Source: Nereocystis luetkeana (Eukaryota > Sar > Phaeophyceae > Laminariales > Laminariaceae). Taken from it: a stretch of 64,000 nucleotides of DNA. The translations under genes and the position numbers were made by a program. Below the pieces are notes generated by a model. That model searched no databases, was not told where the DNA came from, and was given only the letters and a program-made list of their open reading frames with translations. The stretch is from assembly GCA_031213475.1 (NCBI GenBank), contig JARUPZ010000007.1, forward strand, positions 8,551,586 to 8,615,585. The letters run 5' to 3'. Positions within the stretch are counted from its first letter, which is position 1. Each line of letters opens with the position of its first letter. Below are positions 24,501 through 39,500 of this stretch, one piece after another.

Positions 24501-27500
24501 ATGAGGGCAGATAGATTGGAGCTTTGAGAAGAAGACAGAGAAAAATAAAAAGCGGCGTTCGCGGTACTTTCGTTTTTCCGTTTCAGATCCTGGTGGGAAA
24601 ACATGCTTCGTATATTGGAGAGCTTTTGTTTTTGGGCGCGACAAGGCTACGACAAGACCCCGGATCTAATGATCCACGAGAAGGAGATAACTGGAGAAGC
24701 GCGTTTAGGGCAAACGTTATGATTGGGATGTAAAAAAAGAAAAGAAAAAAATCATGTCCTCTCTTGACCTCGATGAAGTGTCACTTTGTCCGGAAATATA
24801 AAGAACGTTCTGATTGAATATTAGTATAAAAAGGGTCCATATTTTTTGGTACAGAGTGGTCCATGTGGTATTGGTATAGGAGGCGGCCAGTTAAGGGATC
24901 AAACCGTGGTCTCCTACGGACGTAGCATATTTGGTCGTTGGTGAGAATCCCTTCCAAACGAACCGAGGAGCGCTTGCGGGCAGGACGATGGTGACAGCAG
25001 TGGTAGCAGTGGTATACAGCTAATGGAATATCGGGCTGGGTGCGGGCGGGCGCAAGGTGTCGGCTGAACATCGTCTACCCCTCGCTCGCCGTCATGATAT
25101 GGCGGGTAACCTCAAGCCCGCAACAACCTTAGATCGACCAATAAAATCGCATCCGCCTAGGGCTGGCCAACAAGCACAACAGCGGCGAACACAACCAACG
25201 AGCACAACAACTATGGGCTAGCCAATCAAACACATCAACCTTTAGTCCGGCCTACCAACTAACACTCACTCACTCACGTACGCGCGGACGCACTCGAAGA
25301 CAGACCACAAACATACAACAGCAACAATAATACCACCATCAAACACCACCGACAAGGCTTGGTGCATGGGTTTCCTTTTGTTTCCGAGGTTTTCTTCTTT
25401 CGGGAAAGTTATGAGTGATCAATGTTCCAGATCATGCTGCACATTGTCGGATGGCGAGGGAAATAATATTAGCAACAACAACAACCGCAACCACAACGAC
25501 AATCACAACAACAGCAACAACAACAACCACAACTATATCAACGACAACAACATCAACCATAACAACAACAACAAAAACAACAACAGCAAAGACAAAATAC
25601 CCCTCTCGTACCTGAGGGCGGTCTCCCACTCCTTGAGAAGCTTCACCTCCTCCGCTCTGCGAGCTTCGTGCTTCACCAGCGCCGCCGCTGCCTCGGATCG
25701 CGCAGACTCACGCCTCTGCCTTTCGAACTCCATCTTATCATCCACCTGGTGTTGAGGAAACGTGGGGAAGGTAAGGACAGGGGAGTGTGGCGGCGGACAG
25801 GCCACGCGGAAGGTTGTTATCTTTTTCCCGACTCTCTAGAAAAAATGTCTTGCCTAATTCCAAGTGTTGCTCCTAGACTAAAACGCTTGGTCTAATTCCA
25901 AGTGTAACTACTGATCAAAAATTATTGTCTCTCTAAATCCAAGTGTAGCTCCTAGAACAGACTAAAAGTCTTGGTCTACTAAAAGTCTTGGTCTAATTCC
26001 AAGCGTACCTCCTACACAAAATGTCTTCGTCATGTCCATATGTAACCCCTAGAAAAATAAATGCTTAGTCTAATTCCGCGCGTGACTCCTGGACAAAAAG
26101 TCTTACGAGTAGTCTACTTTCAAGTGCACCTCCTATTACGGGGAACCATATTAAATAAGACCTACGGTGCGCAAAAAAACCTACATATTTCGCTATTTTT
26201 ACTAACAATATTTGGTCCTATTTACTATGGTCCCCGTCAAAACGTCCTGTCAATGCCCTAATTCCAAGTCTAACTCCTGCACTACATGCCTCAGTCTAGG
26301 TCCAAGCGTAACTCCTATTGATACCGTAGACAAGCTATATCAGCCTACTGCAGTTGTAATTCCAAGAGTTTATTCCCCTAAATGAGAGTGCAGCGGTAAA
26401 AAGGGTCACTCTGACCCCTTTCCAGTACAGCAATCACGTTTTCGGGGACGAATTACTTGAGATTAGAGGAGGGTTCTTTTTTTCGCGTACAGCAGTATAT
26501 GTACAGTAGTGGCCCCTCTACAGTGCCGGTTTCCCACTATATAGTGTCGGTGCAGTCGCTTGGCACATACTATTACGGGGGACCATATTAAATAGGACCT
26601 ACAATAGACACAAAACCCTATATATTTCCCCATTTTTACTAAAAGTAGTTGGTCCTATTAACTATGGTCCCCCGTAATAGACACAGATGGGTTTATCAAC
26701 CAGTGTGGTAGTAGTCAGTGTGCGGAGTAGTTAGTGCCGGTTGCCGCTATTACGGGGGACCATAGTTAATAGGACCTATGGTATACATAAAAACCTACCA
26801 GTATATATTTAACCATGTTTACTAACAATATTTGGTCCTATTTACTATGGCCCCCCGTAATAGAATAGTGCCGGCAGTGTTGGCTGGTGCATACATGTCG
26901 CCACTATTATAGAGGGGCCACTACTGTATAGCAAAACGGTTACAGGGGGGGGGGGTACGATAAAAAACAGAAACGCCGATTTAAGAGAAGCTCTGACTAA
27001 TAGAGAAACATCGATGTAGGAGAGAGCTGAAAAAGCGTGGCACGGGCATTCTACAAGTCACCATATTTGATATTCATTCCGACTTGAGAGAGAGGTGTGC
27101 TAGGCCTGTCACACCCCTCTCCTGAATCGTAGACCCCCCCCCCCCCCCGGTGGGACAAAGAGGGGGTACGACATACTCGCGCTACGAATATTATACTGCT
27201 ACCGATCTTGTCGGGGGGCAAACTACTTGAAAATAGAGTAGGAATCAGATTTGCAGTGTAAAATAAAAGGGATACACGGGAGGAGGGGGGGTACTCGATA
27301 TCATGCATGGTCGTAGTAGTATGACCGGGAGGGGGGGGGGGGTATACTCGATAGAAGAGATGCACCCAATCTCATGCATGGCCGTAGTCGTATGGTCATA
27401 GACCCTCGCATCCCTGCAATGCCGGGACGTGGGAGGGCTGTGATTTTTTATATTTAAAAAATATATATATTTCATCGCTCTTAATTTCCAGCCTAACTCG

Positions 27501-30500
27501 TAGGAGGTTTTACCCTCAGCGATCTTCTGGACAAGCCGTGGTCACAGGTGTCGTCCCTTCTCCCTCCCGGTACGTGCCTTTATTTTTTGTCGCGCGTAGG
27601 GTTCAATTCCACTGCTCGTCGGTTTTCATCGGATGTAGCTATTACGGGGGACCATAGTTAATAGCACCAAATATTGATAGTAAAAATGGTTAAATATGTA
27701 GGTTTTTATGTGTACCATAGGTCCTACCAGGTATTAACTATGGTCCCCCGTAATAACTCACGCTCTCGCGCTTTCCCCTAATCACATTTTTTTGCAAGGA
27801 AAATCCCCTACGAGCATGCACTCGGTGAGACTCCAACCCACGAAATCGATCTTGACAGGCACGCGGACCACCTGCCAAGCCACCGGGGGACGCCGATACA
27901 AGAGAGCTCGATTAAAGAGAAACGTCGAGTCAAGAAAGGTCATACCAGGTATGGCTTGGCACGGGTATACTAAAACTTGCCCCACGGCGTATGTTACCCG
28001 TGCCGGTTTGAGAGACGTGCCGGTTTAAGAGAAACGCCGGTTTACAAGAACCACAGGTTGAGGATAAATACCGGTCCAAGACAGACACCGGCTTGAAATA
28101 GATCTGCTAGGCCTGACGCAACCACTATCCCACGTCGTAGCCCTCCAGATAAAGAGGGTATACGGTATTCCGCGCTATTACACGTTCAGAAACTCGCGAC
28201 GGGTGACAGACCGCGGGGTCCCCATCGCTTATCAGTCACGTAGTCACGAGGGGGAGGAGACCCCTGATGGGGTGTCTGCCGTTGCTCGGAAGAGCTCGAC
28301 GACTACCACCGCACCGGAAGCGAGCGGGGAGGCAGGGAGGAAGGGAGGGAGGGAGGGTCGGCAGGTGAGCCTGCAGCTATCGCTGTGGCGGGCTTGCTCT
28401 GTCTCGCGCTCTCGGAAACTCACCCGCTGTTTTGCTGTTGCTACTGCTCTCACAACTCACCCATCACCGAAAGTCGAGTCCGCGGTGACAGGACAAGGGT
28501 CTCCAATAACTCTGTAGCGGAAGGATGCCTCACGGGAAAATACATACTTACACATATTACAATAACCCATACTTCCAAGTATGGCACAACACAAAAAAAT
28601 GAAAAAAAACTATACACATGATGATATTCGACGATGGAACTGGCCTTCCCTGCCCGCACCTCACGCTGTTGCGGCTGAGCACTCACTGCTGCTGCGGGAA
28701 GTTATCGAGAGTGCTGGGCCGGCTTGTAACACCATACTTCGGTATCTCAAGGCGACCCGCGCGTGCGTGCAAGAGCAAGCACTCGGAAAGCCTTACCAGC
28801 CACCGCTAAACTAGCCCCATGCACCGCAGATGCGACCGGTGGTACAAATAGCTGATACTGTTATATGAAATCCGTTTCAGAACGGAGCACTTTAGCGACG
28901 AAACAAAACTCTGCCGGGTTGGAGGGAAGGGGGGGGAGGGGTATCTATATAATAGAGAGGATATGGGTGGGTGAATTCAACATCAAATTGCTTGAGTTAG
29001 CGTGAAAAAAAATGCTTGTTTTTTGGAGACAGTTTAGTACTCACAGAAACCCATGCAGCTATGTACGTATTTGCCAGGGTGGTTAATGCAGGGGGGGGGG
29101 GGGGGGGGGAGTGAGTCAGAGCCATGTGGCGGCACCGCTTACCTCCTTGAGCTGCTCGAGAAGTTTCTTGCGTTGTTCACCGAGGCTTTCCACCTTCGCG
29201 TCGCTCTCGGCCGCCACGGATTCCAAGGGAGCAATCTGCCACCACGCCAGCGGCGATCAAGTTTCCGTGCCGGAGGAGCGAAGCGCGGGGAGGGGGGGGG
29301 GGGGATTTATTCTTATCATGTCACACATGGTCGTAGCCGTATGATCATAGACCCTCGCATCCCTCGTATAAGGCCGGGACAGAGCACGTCAGGTTGCCAC
29401 CGACGGGTGAGACATTGCTTGCACCCAGCTCGAGGGGGTGAGAGGGGTGTACTCAGCATCATGCATGACCGTAGTCGTATGAGCGTAGACCCTCGCACCC
29501 CTAAAATGCCGCGACGGAGGGGAGGTATACTCAAGTCAGACATGGGCGTAGTCGTACGGTCATAGACCCTCGCATCCCTATATTACGGGGACGGAGCACG
29601 TCGGGTTTTCATCAACCAGGAAGGCATTGCTTGCACCAAGCGCGAAGCGCCGTGTTGTGTTGGGCGAGTCGCATGAATGGCATGCTGAATCTTACTAAGA
29701 AGCGCTGGCGGGGACGACTTTCGTGCATATGGATGACAGCGTCGGACTGATTGAAGGGGAGGAGAGGGAGGTTAAAGAAGGGTAATGTTTAAGGTTTGGC
29801 CCAGCTTCGAAAAACGGTTGGTGTTCCATTCTATTTCCTCATTAATCCCTAGAACATTCCGAGAACAAATCCCAGGCGGTGGAGTCCTAGGGTCAGGGAT
29901 AGAGTTAGGGTTAGCTTTAGGGTTTGAAGTCGGATGTATTTCAACCATTACATTGAGGATGGGCTAAGGTCTACACAGCCCTCGTACGAAACGAAAGAGG
30001 ATACGTGAGGCACGGAAAGTTTCAACCACAGGCAGGTCGGCTTCGCACAGGCAATCGTTGCCAACATCTAGCTTTTAATCCGCATGACACACCGCCACGC
30101 CCCCCCCCCCCTCCCGAGCCTTCCTGCCCCCGCACTCGGTCTCTCTGCCAGAACACAAAACACCTCAACTCACAAACGCCATGCACCGACTTCTAAACCA
30201 ACGACACACGCTTGATTGATCGTATTCAACAACACCAGTTCCGACCGTGTTCGCTCCCCTCCCCTCCCCTCACCCCCCCCCCCCCCCCCCCCGCAACCAA
30301 AAACCCGATGTCTCACCTCGCTTCTCGCTTCCTCCTCAAGTTGGTGCAAACGAGCTCGACAATCGTCCGCCTCACTCTTCCCCTTGAACAAAGACCCCTT
30401 CGAGGCAGCCTCGCCCGACGCAGCGTCCTCCGAAACGCCACCGACAAGAGGGTGTCCGACACATAGGGCCTGAAGGAGAGCTTTGTCTTCAGATCGCCCG

Positions 30501-33500
30501 AGCGGGGGCGTAGCCAGCGCCGGCGGCGGTGTCGGCGGCAGTTTAGAGCCACCAGCAAACTCACAGCGGCTGTCGCTGCTGCTGAGGTTGCTGCTGCTGC
30601 TGATGCTTCCGTGCATCCCTGGCGGCAGCGGACCGGCCGTAATTACGTGCGGTAGAGACTGCTGTCCCGGTGCAGCAATCGATGACGTGACGAGCGAGGC
30701 CTGGCCCAGCGCTGTTGCCGCCTCGAACCTAACGTCCCTGGTTGAATCCGCCAACACGCGTAAAAACGAACGCCACCCAAGCGGAGGTATTTCCCTGGTT
30801 AGATAGTCTAATTAGCTTGGCTTGGAACAATCAGAGGGGCGTGAGGGTGGGGTGTACTCTTTGCCATGCATGGCTGTGGTCGTAAGGATAGATCCTCGCA
30901 TCCCTACAATACCGGAACGGAGCGCGTCGGGTTTTCACCGACTAGGCAAGCACTGATTGGGGGGGGGGGGGGTTGACTCAATTTCATGCCTGGCCGTAGT
31001 CGTATGACCATATACCCTCGCATCCCTACAATGCCGGAACGAAGCCATGTCGGGTTTTCACCTACCAAGCAGATATTTACTTGCACCAGGCGCGAAGCGC
31101 CGTCAGGCGTTGGGCGAGTCGCGCGAAGGGTGAGCTGAAACCTACCAAGAACCGCTATAGAGGCGGCTTTTCTTGCATATGGATGACAGGATCAAGGAAT
31201 TGATTTCATTTCCAGTGTGGCCAGTTCCAGAGACAGCAATGGATTTACTATGTAACTGCCTCGTGGATGCCTCACCATATATATACACACTACGTGATAC
31301 GATCATCCCCCTTGTACGGAGTTAAAGGTTCTCCCCGCACAAAAAGGATCTAACTTGACCGCCAGGGGTGGTAACCGCCAACAAAAAACGGTACCCCGGC
31401 TGTCTAACTCACGCAGAGAGAGGCATGTTTCACAGCGTCGTCGCCAACCGACGACGACCCAATCTATATGTAGAGATATATACATACCAGGTTTATAATA
31501 AAGGGGCACTTGTGGTGGTGGTGGGGGGGGGTGTACTAATTTGTTGCGTGCCTTAGTCATTTGACCACTGGCCACGCATCTCTTTCGAGACGGAGCACCG
31601 TTCCTACTCCTGATTAACATAGACAACTCTAACAGTTAGGTGCTCATTACGTTATTTCCATGTATTACGTAGAAACATTTTGTGAATCTTATCCCCTTCC
31701 TCTTTCGCCCTATGTCGCCACCACCTATCTCCTAGGATAGCGATGGTTTTCTCGCTGCTATCTAGTGTACCAAACTCCTCCGCGACACATTCGTCTATTT
31801 CCCTCATCTCCTCTTCTAGCACATCCCGTTCCTCCTTGTACATTTCACATTCTCCTACTATGTGAGTTCAACCCCCTATTGCTTTGCCATACGGGCACAT
31901 CTGCGCATCTCCTTCCCCAGGGAGGGGGGGGAACGCGCACATTTGTTGCTTGCCTTGGTCATTCAACCATTGACCACGCATCCCTTCCGAGAAAGAGCCC
32001 CGTTCCTACTGCTGCTAGAGACAGACACCTCCAACACTTGGGCGCTCAATACGTTGTTTCCATATATTGCATAGGAACGTTTTGCCAACCTTTACCCTTA
32101 CAGTTTCGTCGTCTGTGACCTCCATCTATCTCCTAGGACAGCGATCGTCTCGCTACCATCTAGTGTGCCTGGTGCCTAATTTCTCCATGTTACGTAGGTC
32201 TGTTTCTGCTACCTCCTCTTCTAACACATGTCGTTCCCCCATGGACATTTCACGTTCGGAAGTTGGTGCAGCGGTGGCCTCTATTGGGTCGCGAGCGGAA
32301 ACACCGTGCTTAGTGTCTAGCACAATTTCCGAAAGCGCCAGTATAAACGTATGAGAAACGAATCACGCCGGTGAAAAAGCTACCCCGAGGACAAAAACAA
32401 CCCGTCACGCTGACAACGGCCTCCTGTAATACGCGCTCGGCGGGAAAAAAAGGAACAATAAGACAGGAAACAACCACCCCACTACGTATTATCTCGCTTA
32501 CGCCACGCCGCCAAAAATACGAAAACCCTCTGAGGGCGGGGGGGGAAAGATGACCGACGGTTTGAGGTAGCCGCCAAAACGCACGACATCTGGCTCAACA
32601 TCTTGCAGTGGACTATATACCAAACGTTGCCGTGTGATTGTTCATCAACGGCCGAGTTCCATTGTTCGGTGCAGATCTCGTACGGTTGTTGCTCGTCGTG
32701 AGTGCTGCAGTGCACTGCGAAGCAAATCGTAGTTCCGAAATTGCCTACTTCTGTCGAAGGCTGCCGGTGCCATTCTCCTTATCCCTCTAATGCTTCTGTA
32801 TCGTCCCTGCCGACACAAGTTTTGGTCCTGTTTCTTTGGCGATGTGACCGGTCGTACCAGAACCAGAAAAAGGGGTCCGGAACTGGCTCCTCCGGCGACA
32901 AAGGAAAGGTAAGCAACGTTTCTAGGCAGGGCCGTTGCTTACTTTTCCTTGGCCGGCAGAAGAGCCGGTTTTGGACCTCTTCTTCCGGGTCTGGTACGAC
33001 CAGTCACAAAACATGTGTCGGCAAGGATGATCTATGAGCATTAGAGGGGCAAGGAGAATGGCACCGGCAGCCCTTAACGAACGTAGGCAATTTGATAACA
33101 ACGATTTGTTTCGCCATGTGCTGCAGTACCCACGACGAGCAACAGCCGTACGAGATCTGCACCGGGCGATGGAATTCGGTCGTTGAGCAGCAGGTCACAC
33201 GAAAACGTTGGGTTTATGCTCAAGGAGAGGAGCGCAGACAACATCACACGAAAACTGGAAGGTAAACTACGAACGGCGTGAAAGTATTGTGCATCCTCGC
33301 TACATATGTGCTACCTGTTGTTCTCCACGGGGGGGTTGAGAAATCAGAACTCACCATGTAGAAAAAAGAAGCAAGTGCTATACCTTAAAGTTGGCACATA
33401 ATGTTTGGTTACGAATATCATCCCCCCCCGTATAATATACTATCAATAGAGCCAGTTGCTCCCGTACAATATATTAAGATAGATGTCAGCCGCGAAAACA

Positions 33501-36500
33501 TGAAACGGCTCACGTACAATTCATTTTTGTTTCCTCTCGTCGAGTAGGGCGTTCAGTATTTTCCGAGGTTATATGAGGTATGAAAAACACGCATTTTGAC
33601 TGAGATCTCACGCAATGCCGACAAGATAACCCCACAATGTGACGCAGATTGACAAGCATTGGGAGCGGTTGACTCAATCGAGCGAGGAAAGTACACGGTG
33701 CAGGGGTCGGGGGTAGGGCAGAGAGCAAGAAGGGACCCACCCTGCGGCTTCGGGGATGGTTAGCGTACCGCTCACTCGAGAAAATGGTCAACACACACTG
33801 TGTACGAGAAGAACACAATTGACCCTAAGACCCTAATCCTAAGCCAATCACGTAAACCCAATCAACCATTGGCTAGCTTCACCCCCTTTGTCTCGGACAC
33901 AGTGTACTCCAACCATTTTATAGAGTATCAGGTAAGTGAAAAGCTCTACCGAATAAAGGTCAGGTCATTTCAAGTCAGGTCCGCACAAGCAACTACGTGC
34001 GCCACAGAAAATGGGATAATATATATATACCATATATATTTGAGGGTCAGATGTTCATACCTTTGCCGGAAAAGCTCGTCCATGGCGAGACTTTGTTTCC
34101 CCAGGTTGCGAGCATTCTCGCTGTTGCACTTCGCCACCGCCGCTGCTGCTGTTGCGGAGATGTCGGCAGCGGCAGCGGCTCCCTTCTCGACGAAGAGCGC
34201 TCCCCTTCGGTGATCCCTGAGCTCGTTCGCCTGGATAGAAAGACAATAAAAGCAGCGAGAGCAGTTGTTCACGAAAACAAATCCGGTACGAATCCCAAAG
34301 CGCCATTTTCGAGACACAAAACGGTGGAGAGTAGTGGGGAGGGGTTGGCTGGAACCGAGCAAAACAATACTTGGAAACCAAAAAGTCTTCTTATAAAGAA
34401 AAACAAAACATGTGTTTATGAGCTATAGTATTAATAGTAGCGAGCACAATACGCCACTACTATCTTGTTGCCGCGTTTTTTTGTTCCGCCATAGACGTAG
34501 AGGGGAGTGTGGTGGTGCCGTTTTCTGTTTTTGTCGTGTTCCCCTGGCGTTGGGGCAAGCATGACTTGGAAATCCGTGCTTTTCCGTGTCTCGCCGTCCC
34601 TTAAAAAGGAAAAGCGCGCTTCTTGTTTTTCGTTGTTTGGATTCTCGTCTACCGCCACACCACACTATGAACGAGTCCCCCGTACTCGTGTGCTTCATTC
34701 CCATCTCCTGAGGCGGGGGGAAATCCTGCTGCCGTCACCGTTGCCGGACATGGTGTCAGCGGTGGCGATTGGGCACGTTAGAAGCATCTCCAGCGAGACA
34801 AGGTGCTCCATAATTTCCGCAGTTACCTTCTATTAATAGCTTGTTCCCGGATGTGGGTGCAAAAATACTTGCACCTAGTATAGGGATCGTTTTTTGCAGC
34901 AGAAAAAAGGGCTAAATAACTGCTTCAATATCCAAGAAGGACGGCGTGACTGCTCTGGCTTGTGTAGAGGATAAGGACCGTAAGACGTAAAGAGGAGGCG
35001 AGGGTAGGGGAGGGAAGGGGGGACGGACGGGGCCAAGATACTAACCATGCACTCACCAATCTCTCGGACAGCAGGCACGCGGCGTCAGGGGAGAGGGAGA
35101 CACCATCCCCGTGCGAACACATACGCCGCGCGGAGCCCACAATCTCCCAGCAGGAACTGACCACCGCTGACGCACTCGGGTTGTGCGTACCCGCTGCACC
35201 CCCCGCCTGCCCGTTCAGTTTTCCACAGCGTCGGGAGGAAGGCGGAGGGGGAAGGGGTGGGGGGGGTCACAGAGGCAAGAAGAGAGATCGTGTGAAAAAA
35301 AAAAGACGACGAAAAGTGACAATCCATAGCGTCGGGAAAAGGGCGAAGGGGGGGGGGTACTCATGTCATGCATGGCCGTGGTCATACGAACATAGACCCT
35401 CGCATCCCTGGGGGGGGCGGGGGGGGGGAGGGGGTACCCCAGAGGAAAGGAAGGAAAGAAAAGTGATGAAACACGACAAGGGAAAGAGACAACCGGCAGA
35501 ACGGCGATCCATGTGCACTACAACAGAGTAGAATGTACGCTCTCCCATATATTTCGTTTGTGGAAGTGGTGGTGAGCTTAACCCTTTTAGTGCCGCGGTC
35601 CCGTTTTGGGGACATACTACTCAAAATTCTGAGAACTTTGTCCCCAAAACGGGACTGCAGTCCTACAGGGGTAAATCTTCCTTTTTTAATTCTCCACCGA
35701 ACGATGAACGAAAAATATATATATCACATATCGTCCAATCAGCTGCTGCGGAAGGCGCGACGCTTCCAAAACGACCAATCGTTGTGTTGCGTCCAATGAA
35801 CTGCTGCGGAAGGCGCGACGCTTCCAAAACGACGAACCGCTGCGCTATTGTTGCATGCGCTGCCACGGCGGTGCGACAGACAGGCACCTACTTACCCGTC
35901 CTGACGCCGCAGCGCGTACACCGAGAGAGGAATGCAAAGTTCCATGCGTGGAAACTGCCTTCGTTCCGTAATACCCGGTACCAGGTACATGTTATGAATA
36001 CCCGTGACTAAACTCTCGCGCTTGACCGTGTTTGGTCGAGCGCGTTTTCTCGTCGTGCAGCAACAGGCGGCGGCGGCGGCGGAGCGCGAAAGGCCCGGCG
36101 CAGTGAGAGCTCCGCCCTTAACACGAGCACCGACGAACGTGCTGCGCTCTTTCCATCACACCAGCACGATGGCTGTAAGCCTCGTCAACACGCGCTCCGT
36201 TCCTGTTTTATGGCCAGACAGAAACACAACTGAAACGAATCGCACACGCCAGGTCATCTATCATATCGGCCCGACAGCTGGAAGCCTCGTCGTCAACGCG
36301 CGGCCCGTTCCTGTACGAAGCCCAGACGAAAAAAACACACACAAACACACAAAAACACAAGAACACAAAAAAACGCAAACCAACAAACACACCAGGTTCG
36401 GCAGTACCCCTCGAAGCAGCTCGTCGAGCCCCATCTTCATCTCCTCAAAATCATCATCTCCGTCCAGCGAGGCCCCCGCTGCGGTCATGGCCAGCAGGAG

Positions 36501-39500
36501 CTTCTTGAAAACGGTCGGAAGCGCAGCGGAGTCGAAGAGCGGCGACAGGTCGTCCCCGGCGTTGGGTTCCAAACTCGGACACGAAGGGTCGGTCGCGCCC
36601 GGGTGGGAGTTGCCGGTGCTGGCGCGGCGGGCCGACGCCGGGCGCGGGGATGTCGAGGTGCAGGCACGACGGTGAAGGGTGACCCACTTCCCCATTGCGA
36701 GAAGAGCCGCGCTCGTGTTGTCCCCCGAGGCTATGGACTCCAACAATTCCTACCGTTCGCGAGTGAGAGGGCATGGGAGCGGGCAACAGAGAGGCTTGTT
36801 GGAAGGCGGCATCACGCATGAGCACGTGGTAGAACAGGAGTCTCCGTTGCGCGCCCACGCCTCGCAATGTAACTACGCACGCCTGACTTTTGGCGGCTTC
36901 TGTCAGCTGACGACGTCAACATTCTCTGCTCCGTACGAACCGTTCCTGCTTTCGAGAGCCATAGACAAACAACGCACGTCCTCACGCCCCTCAACTCCCC
37001 TTTGCCCGTCTCCCCCCTCAGCTGTAAATCGTCGCAAATATCCCACTCTACTCTGCTCACCTCTACTGTTTGTGTGGGGGCCGTCACTACGCTCTCTCCT
37101 CCTGCCGCTTCTTCGCGAGGCAACCCGATCTCTCGCGCTCTGTTGCCGTGCCCCCCCCCGTTTGCCTTAGCCTTGGACTTTCTTGCCTTTGTCGAACCTT
37201 TGGCCCTGGCCGCCCCTGCCTCTACTCCCAACATCGAACCCTCGACCTTGCTCGCGCCTGTCTCTGCTCCCGATACCTCGCCTTCCCCGGATGTACAATC
37301 GCCGCCGGCGTCGCCGTCGCCGCCGCCACCGCTACTACCACCGCCGCTGCCGCCGCCACCGCCGCCACCACTACCTCCACCTGCACCGAACTCCTTTCTC
37401 TCCGCCGTGACTTCGTCCTGGCACCCTTCATGCTTGCTCCCATCCATGCAGCCGCCGCCGCCGCCGCCGCCGCCCCCGCCACCGGCCTCCGCGCTATTCG
37501 CCGAACAGGCAGATCCATTGGGGGCCTCGGTACCAACGCCGTGAGCCAGGCGGCAGGCATTTTTCTCTCCTCCGGGCAGCACCTCCGGTATTCCCCCCCC
37601 CCCCGAAGCCGTTGCCGGAAACGCCACCGCCGAGCATGACGAGCCGGGAGCCGCGGGTGAAAAGGAAGAGTAGCTCGTGGGGGAAGAGCGGGGGGTCTCG
37701 CCGTCCGGGGCGGAGGTGGAAGGCGTGAGGCTCGCTAGCTGGAGTTCCACGGTGTCGGCGTCGTCGAACGCGACACCCATGTCCCACCTTATCGCGGCCC
37801 AAACGTTGGGGGTTCACAGGGGAAGAGAAGGGGAAGGGAACCAAGCGGAGCGCCAGTTAGGGGTGTCACGGCAGACAGACCGCGACCGGGGTTTCATGCA
37901 GCAAGCCGAGGGGCACCCGCCTTTGGTTGTGACGAATCACACTGGGCAGAATGGGGACGAATAGCGTAAAAACATATCGCCTCAGAGGTTGAGCGGGGAG
38001 AAGGACAGGAAAACGAAACTAAGCGGGAAGAGTGTCACAGGAGGATGGCGACAGAATCCACGTGGGAAGCTGAATCAAACGTTCTGGGTAAAACCACCGC
38101 GCTTAATGGTGGCGTACTATGCTGTGCCGTGATCTGTCTATTAGTTGGTACTGCTGTAGAATGGACACAATAGAGACGACAAACATTTCTCCCAGAGCGC
38201 AAGAGCCTGCCGATTGCTGAGAGCGTCCGTTTGGAGCTCAGGCACAAAATCGAGATGGAAGAACAAATGAGCCTGGTCTCTGGCGCCACACCGCTATGTG
38301 GCTCAAACGTCGAAATCGACTTTTTGTCATCCGCCGCACTGTAATTCGTAAGGGTACCCGTGTCCGCGCGACTGATTCCGGGGGCACGGAACGGGCAAAA
38401 ACCATAATACGATGTATCATTCCAGGTATCGTCTAATAATAAAAAGAAGCAACAACAACAACAACGTAATTAATACCTGGTACCTGATACTACCTACACG
38501 TGGGTCAAGTAACTTATATGAGTGCATACCCTGGTAGATCGTATGTACCATCATACAAAATACTACCAAGTATCTATCGTCTCCTAAAATATTACTAAAT
38601 ATTCGAATGGAGTAGACAAGCCAAAACTTGGCACAGAAGGGAGGTATAAACAATGTGCATGGGTTTCCTTTTGTTTCCGAGGTTTTCTTCTTTCGGGAAA
38701 GTTATGAGTGATCAATGTTGAAGATCATGCTGCACATTGTCGGATGGCAAGGGAACTCATGAAATCATAATAATTAATCACTACACACTTTGTTACAAGT
38801 AACTTATTGTGGTCTACTATTATAAAAAAATACAAAAATAAAATAATGATCCTCAACAATTTCCGTAACATTTTCCATTTCGTATGGATCGATCAGACCT
38901 GAAGCCGGTCGCCCCGGTGGTTCGAGTGGTTAACCTCGAATTCTACGCGTTTGAGTCCTGGGTTCGAGCCCCAGGTGGGTCGGACTTTGACTTTGTTTGC
39001 AAAAATAAAAATAAAAAAGGATTCAATTGTTGCGAGCGCCTTGCAGCGTGGGTAGGCACAATTCGATGCGAGTCGACGAGGGAAGAAAAGGCTGAAATCT
39101 TCTCGCGATAAAAATGAAGGCACGTACCGTAGCGGGAAGGGGGGAGACGAGCCTGCTATGTGACCCCGGATCTGAGTTACGAGTCGGAAGGAGAGAGAGA
39201 AGAAGATGTGCAAAGATAATGAATGGGATGAGCAAAAAAGAAAGAAAAAAAGAAGAAGAATACTTGACAAAAATGATACCAACAATACAGTCACCATTAT
39301 GAACGACTCTACTGACTTCTAACAACCAACGTTTCCCTCTTTTCGCAAGATTAATTAATCCGCACTACAGCAGCAGTAGATACCAGACTCAAGTCGTTGA
39401 ATGAAGTAAATTTCATCCACGCCCATGGGAGAATATGTATAATTGTCGTACGAAGTAGTGTTCCGATTCACGACTATTAATAGTCTATTGTCGTTTCCTT

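Larger units (their letters stand above)
24470..25611 (-). other. large gene intron 9
   Basis: Contains the 110 bp repeat at 25368-25470 and an AAC-rich block. The upstream 24780-25060 segment holds a possible Pol III B-box on the minus strand but no clear A box. Confidence 0.4.
25746..29142 (-). other. large gene intron 8
   Basis: Contains tandem diverged units with 'CTAATTCCAAGTGTA(A/G)CTCCTA' character (25850-26330), four TA-type MITEs, a SINE2 copy and a family B tail. A plus-strand ORF at 28581-28814 is unexplained. Confidence 0.45.
30795..34060 (-). other. large gene intron 6
   Basis: Contains family B and family A repeats, a retroelement ORF fragment and the large foldback element. 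33290-34060 shows nothing recognisable. Confidence 0.45.
35207..36392 (-). other. large gene intron 4
   Basis: Contains a family B tail, a TTAA-type element, a direct repeat of about 57 bp at 35730-35835 and a diverged tandem pair at 36160-36330. No exon seen. Confidence 0.45.

Noticed and set aside
24860-24960. Possible tRNA or SINE on the minus strand (GGTTTGATCCC)
   Set aside because: A B-box-like motif is present, but no convincing A box or cloverleaf, and no second copy in the window.
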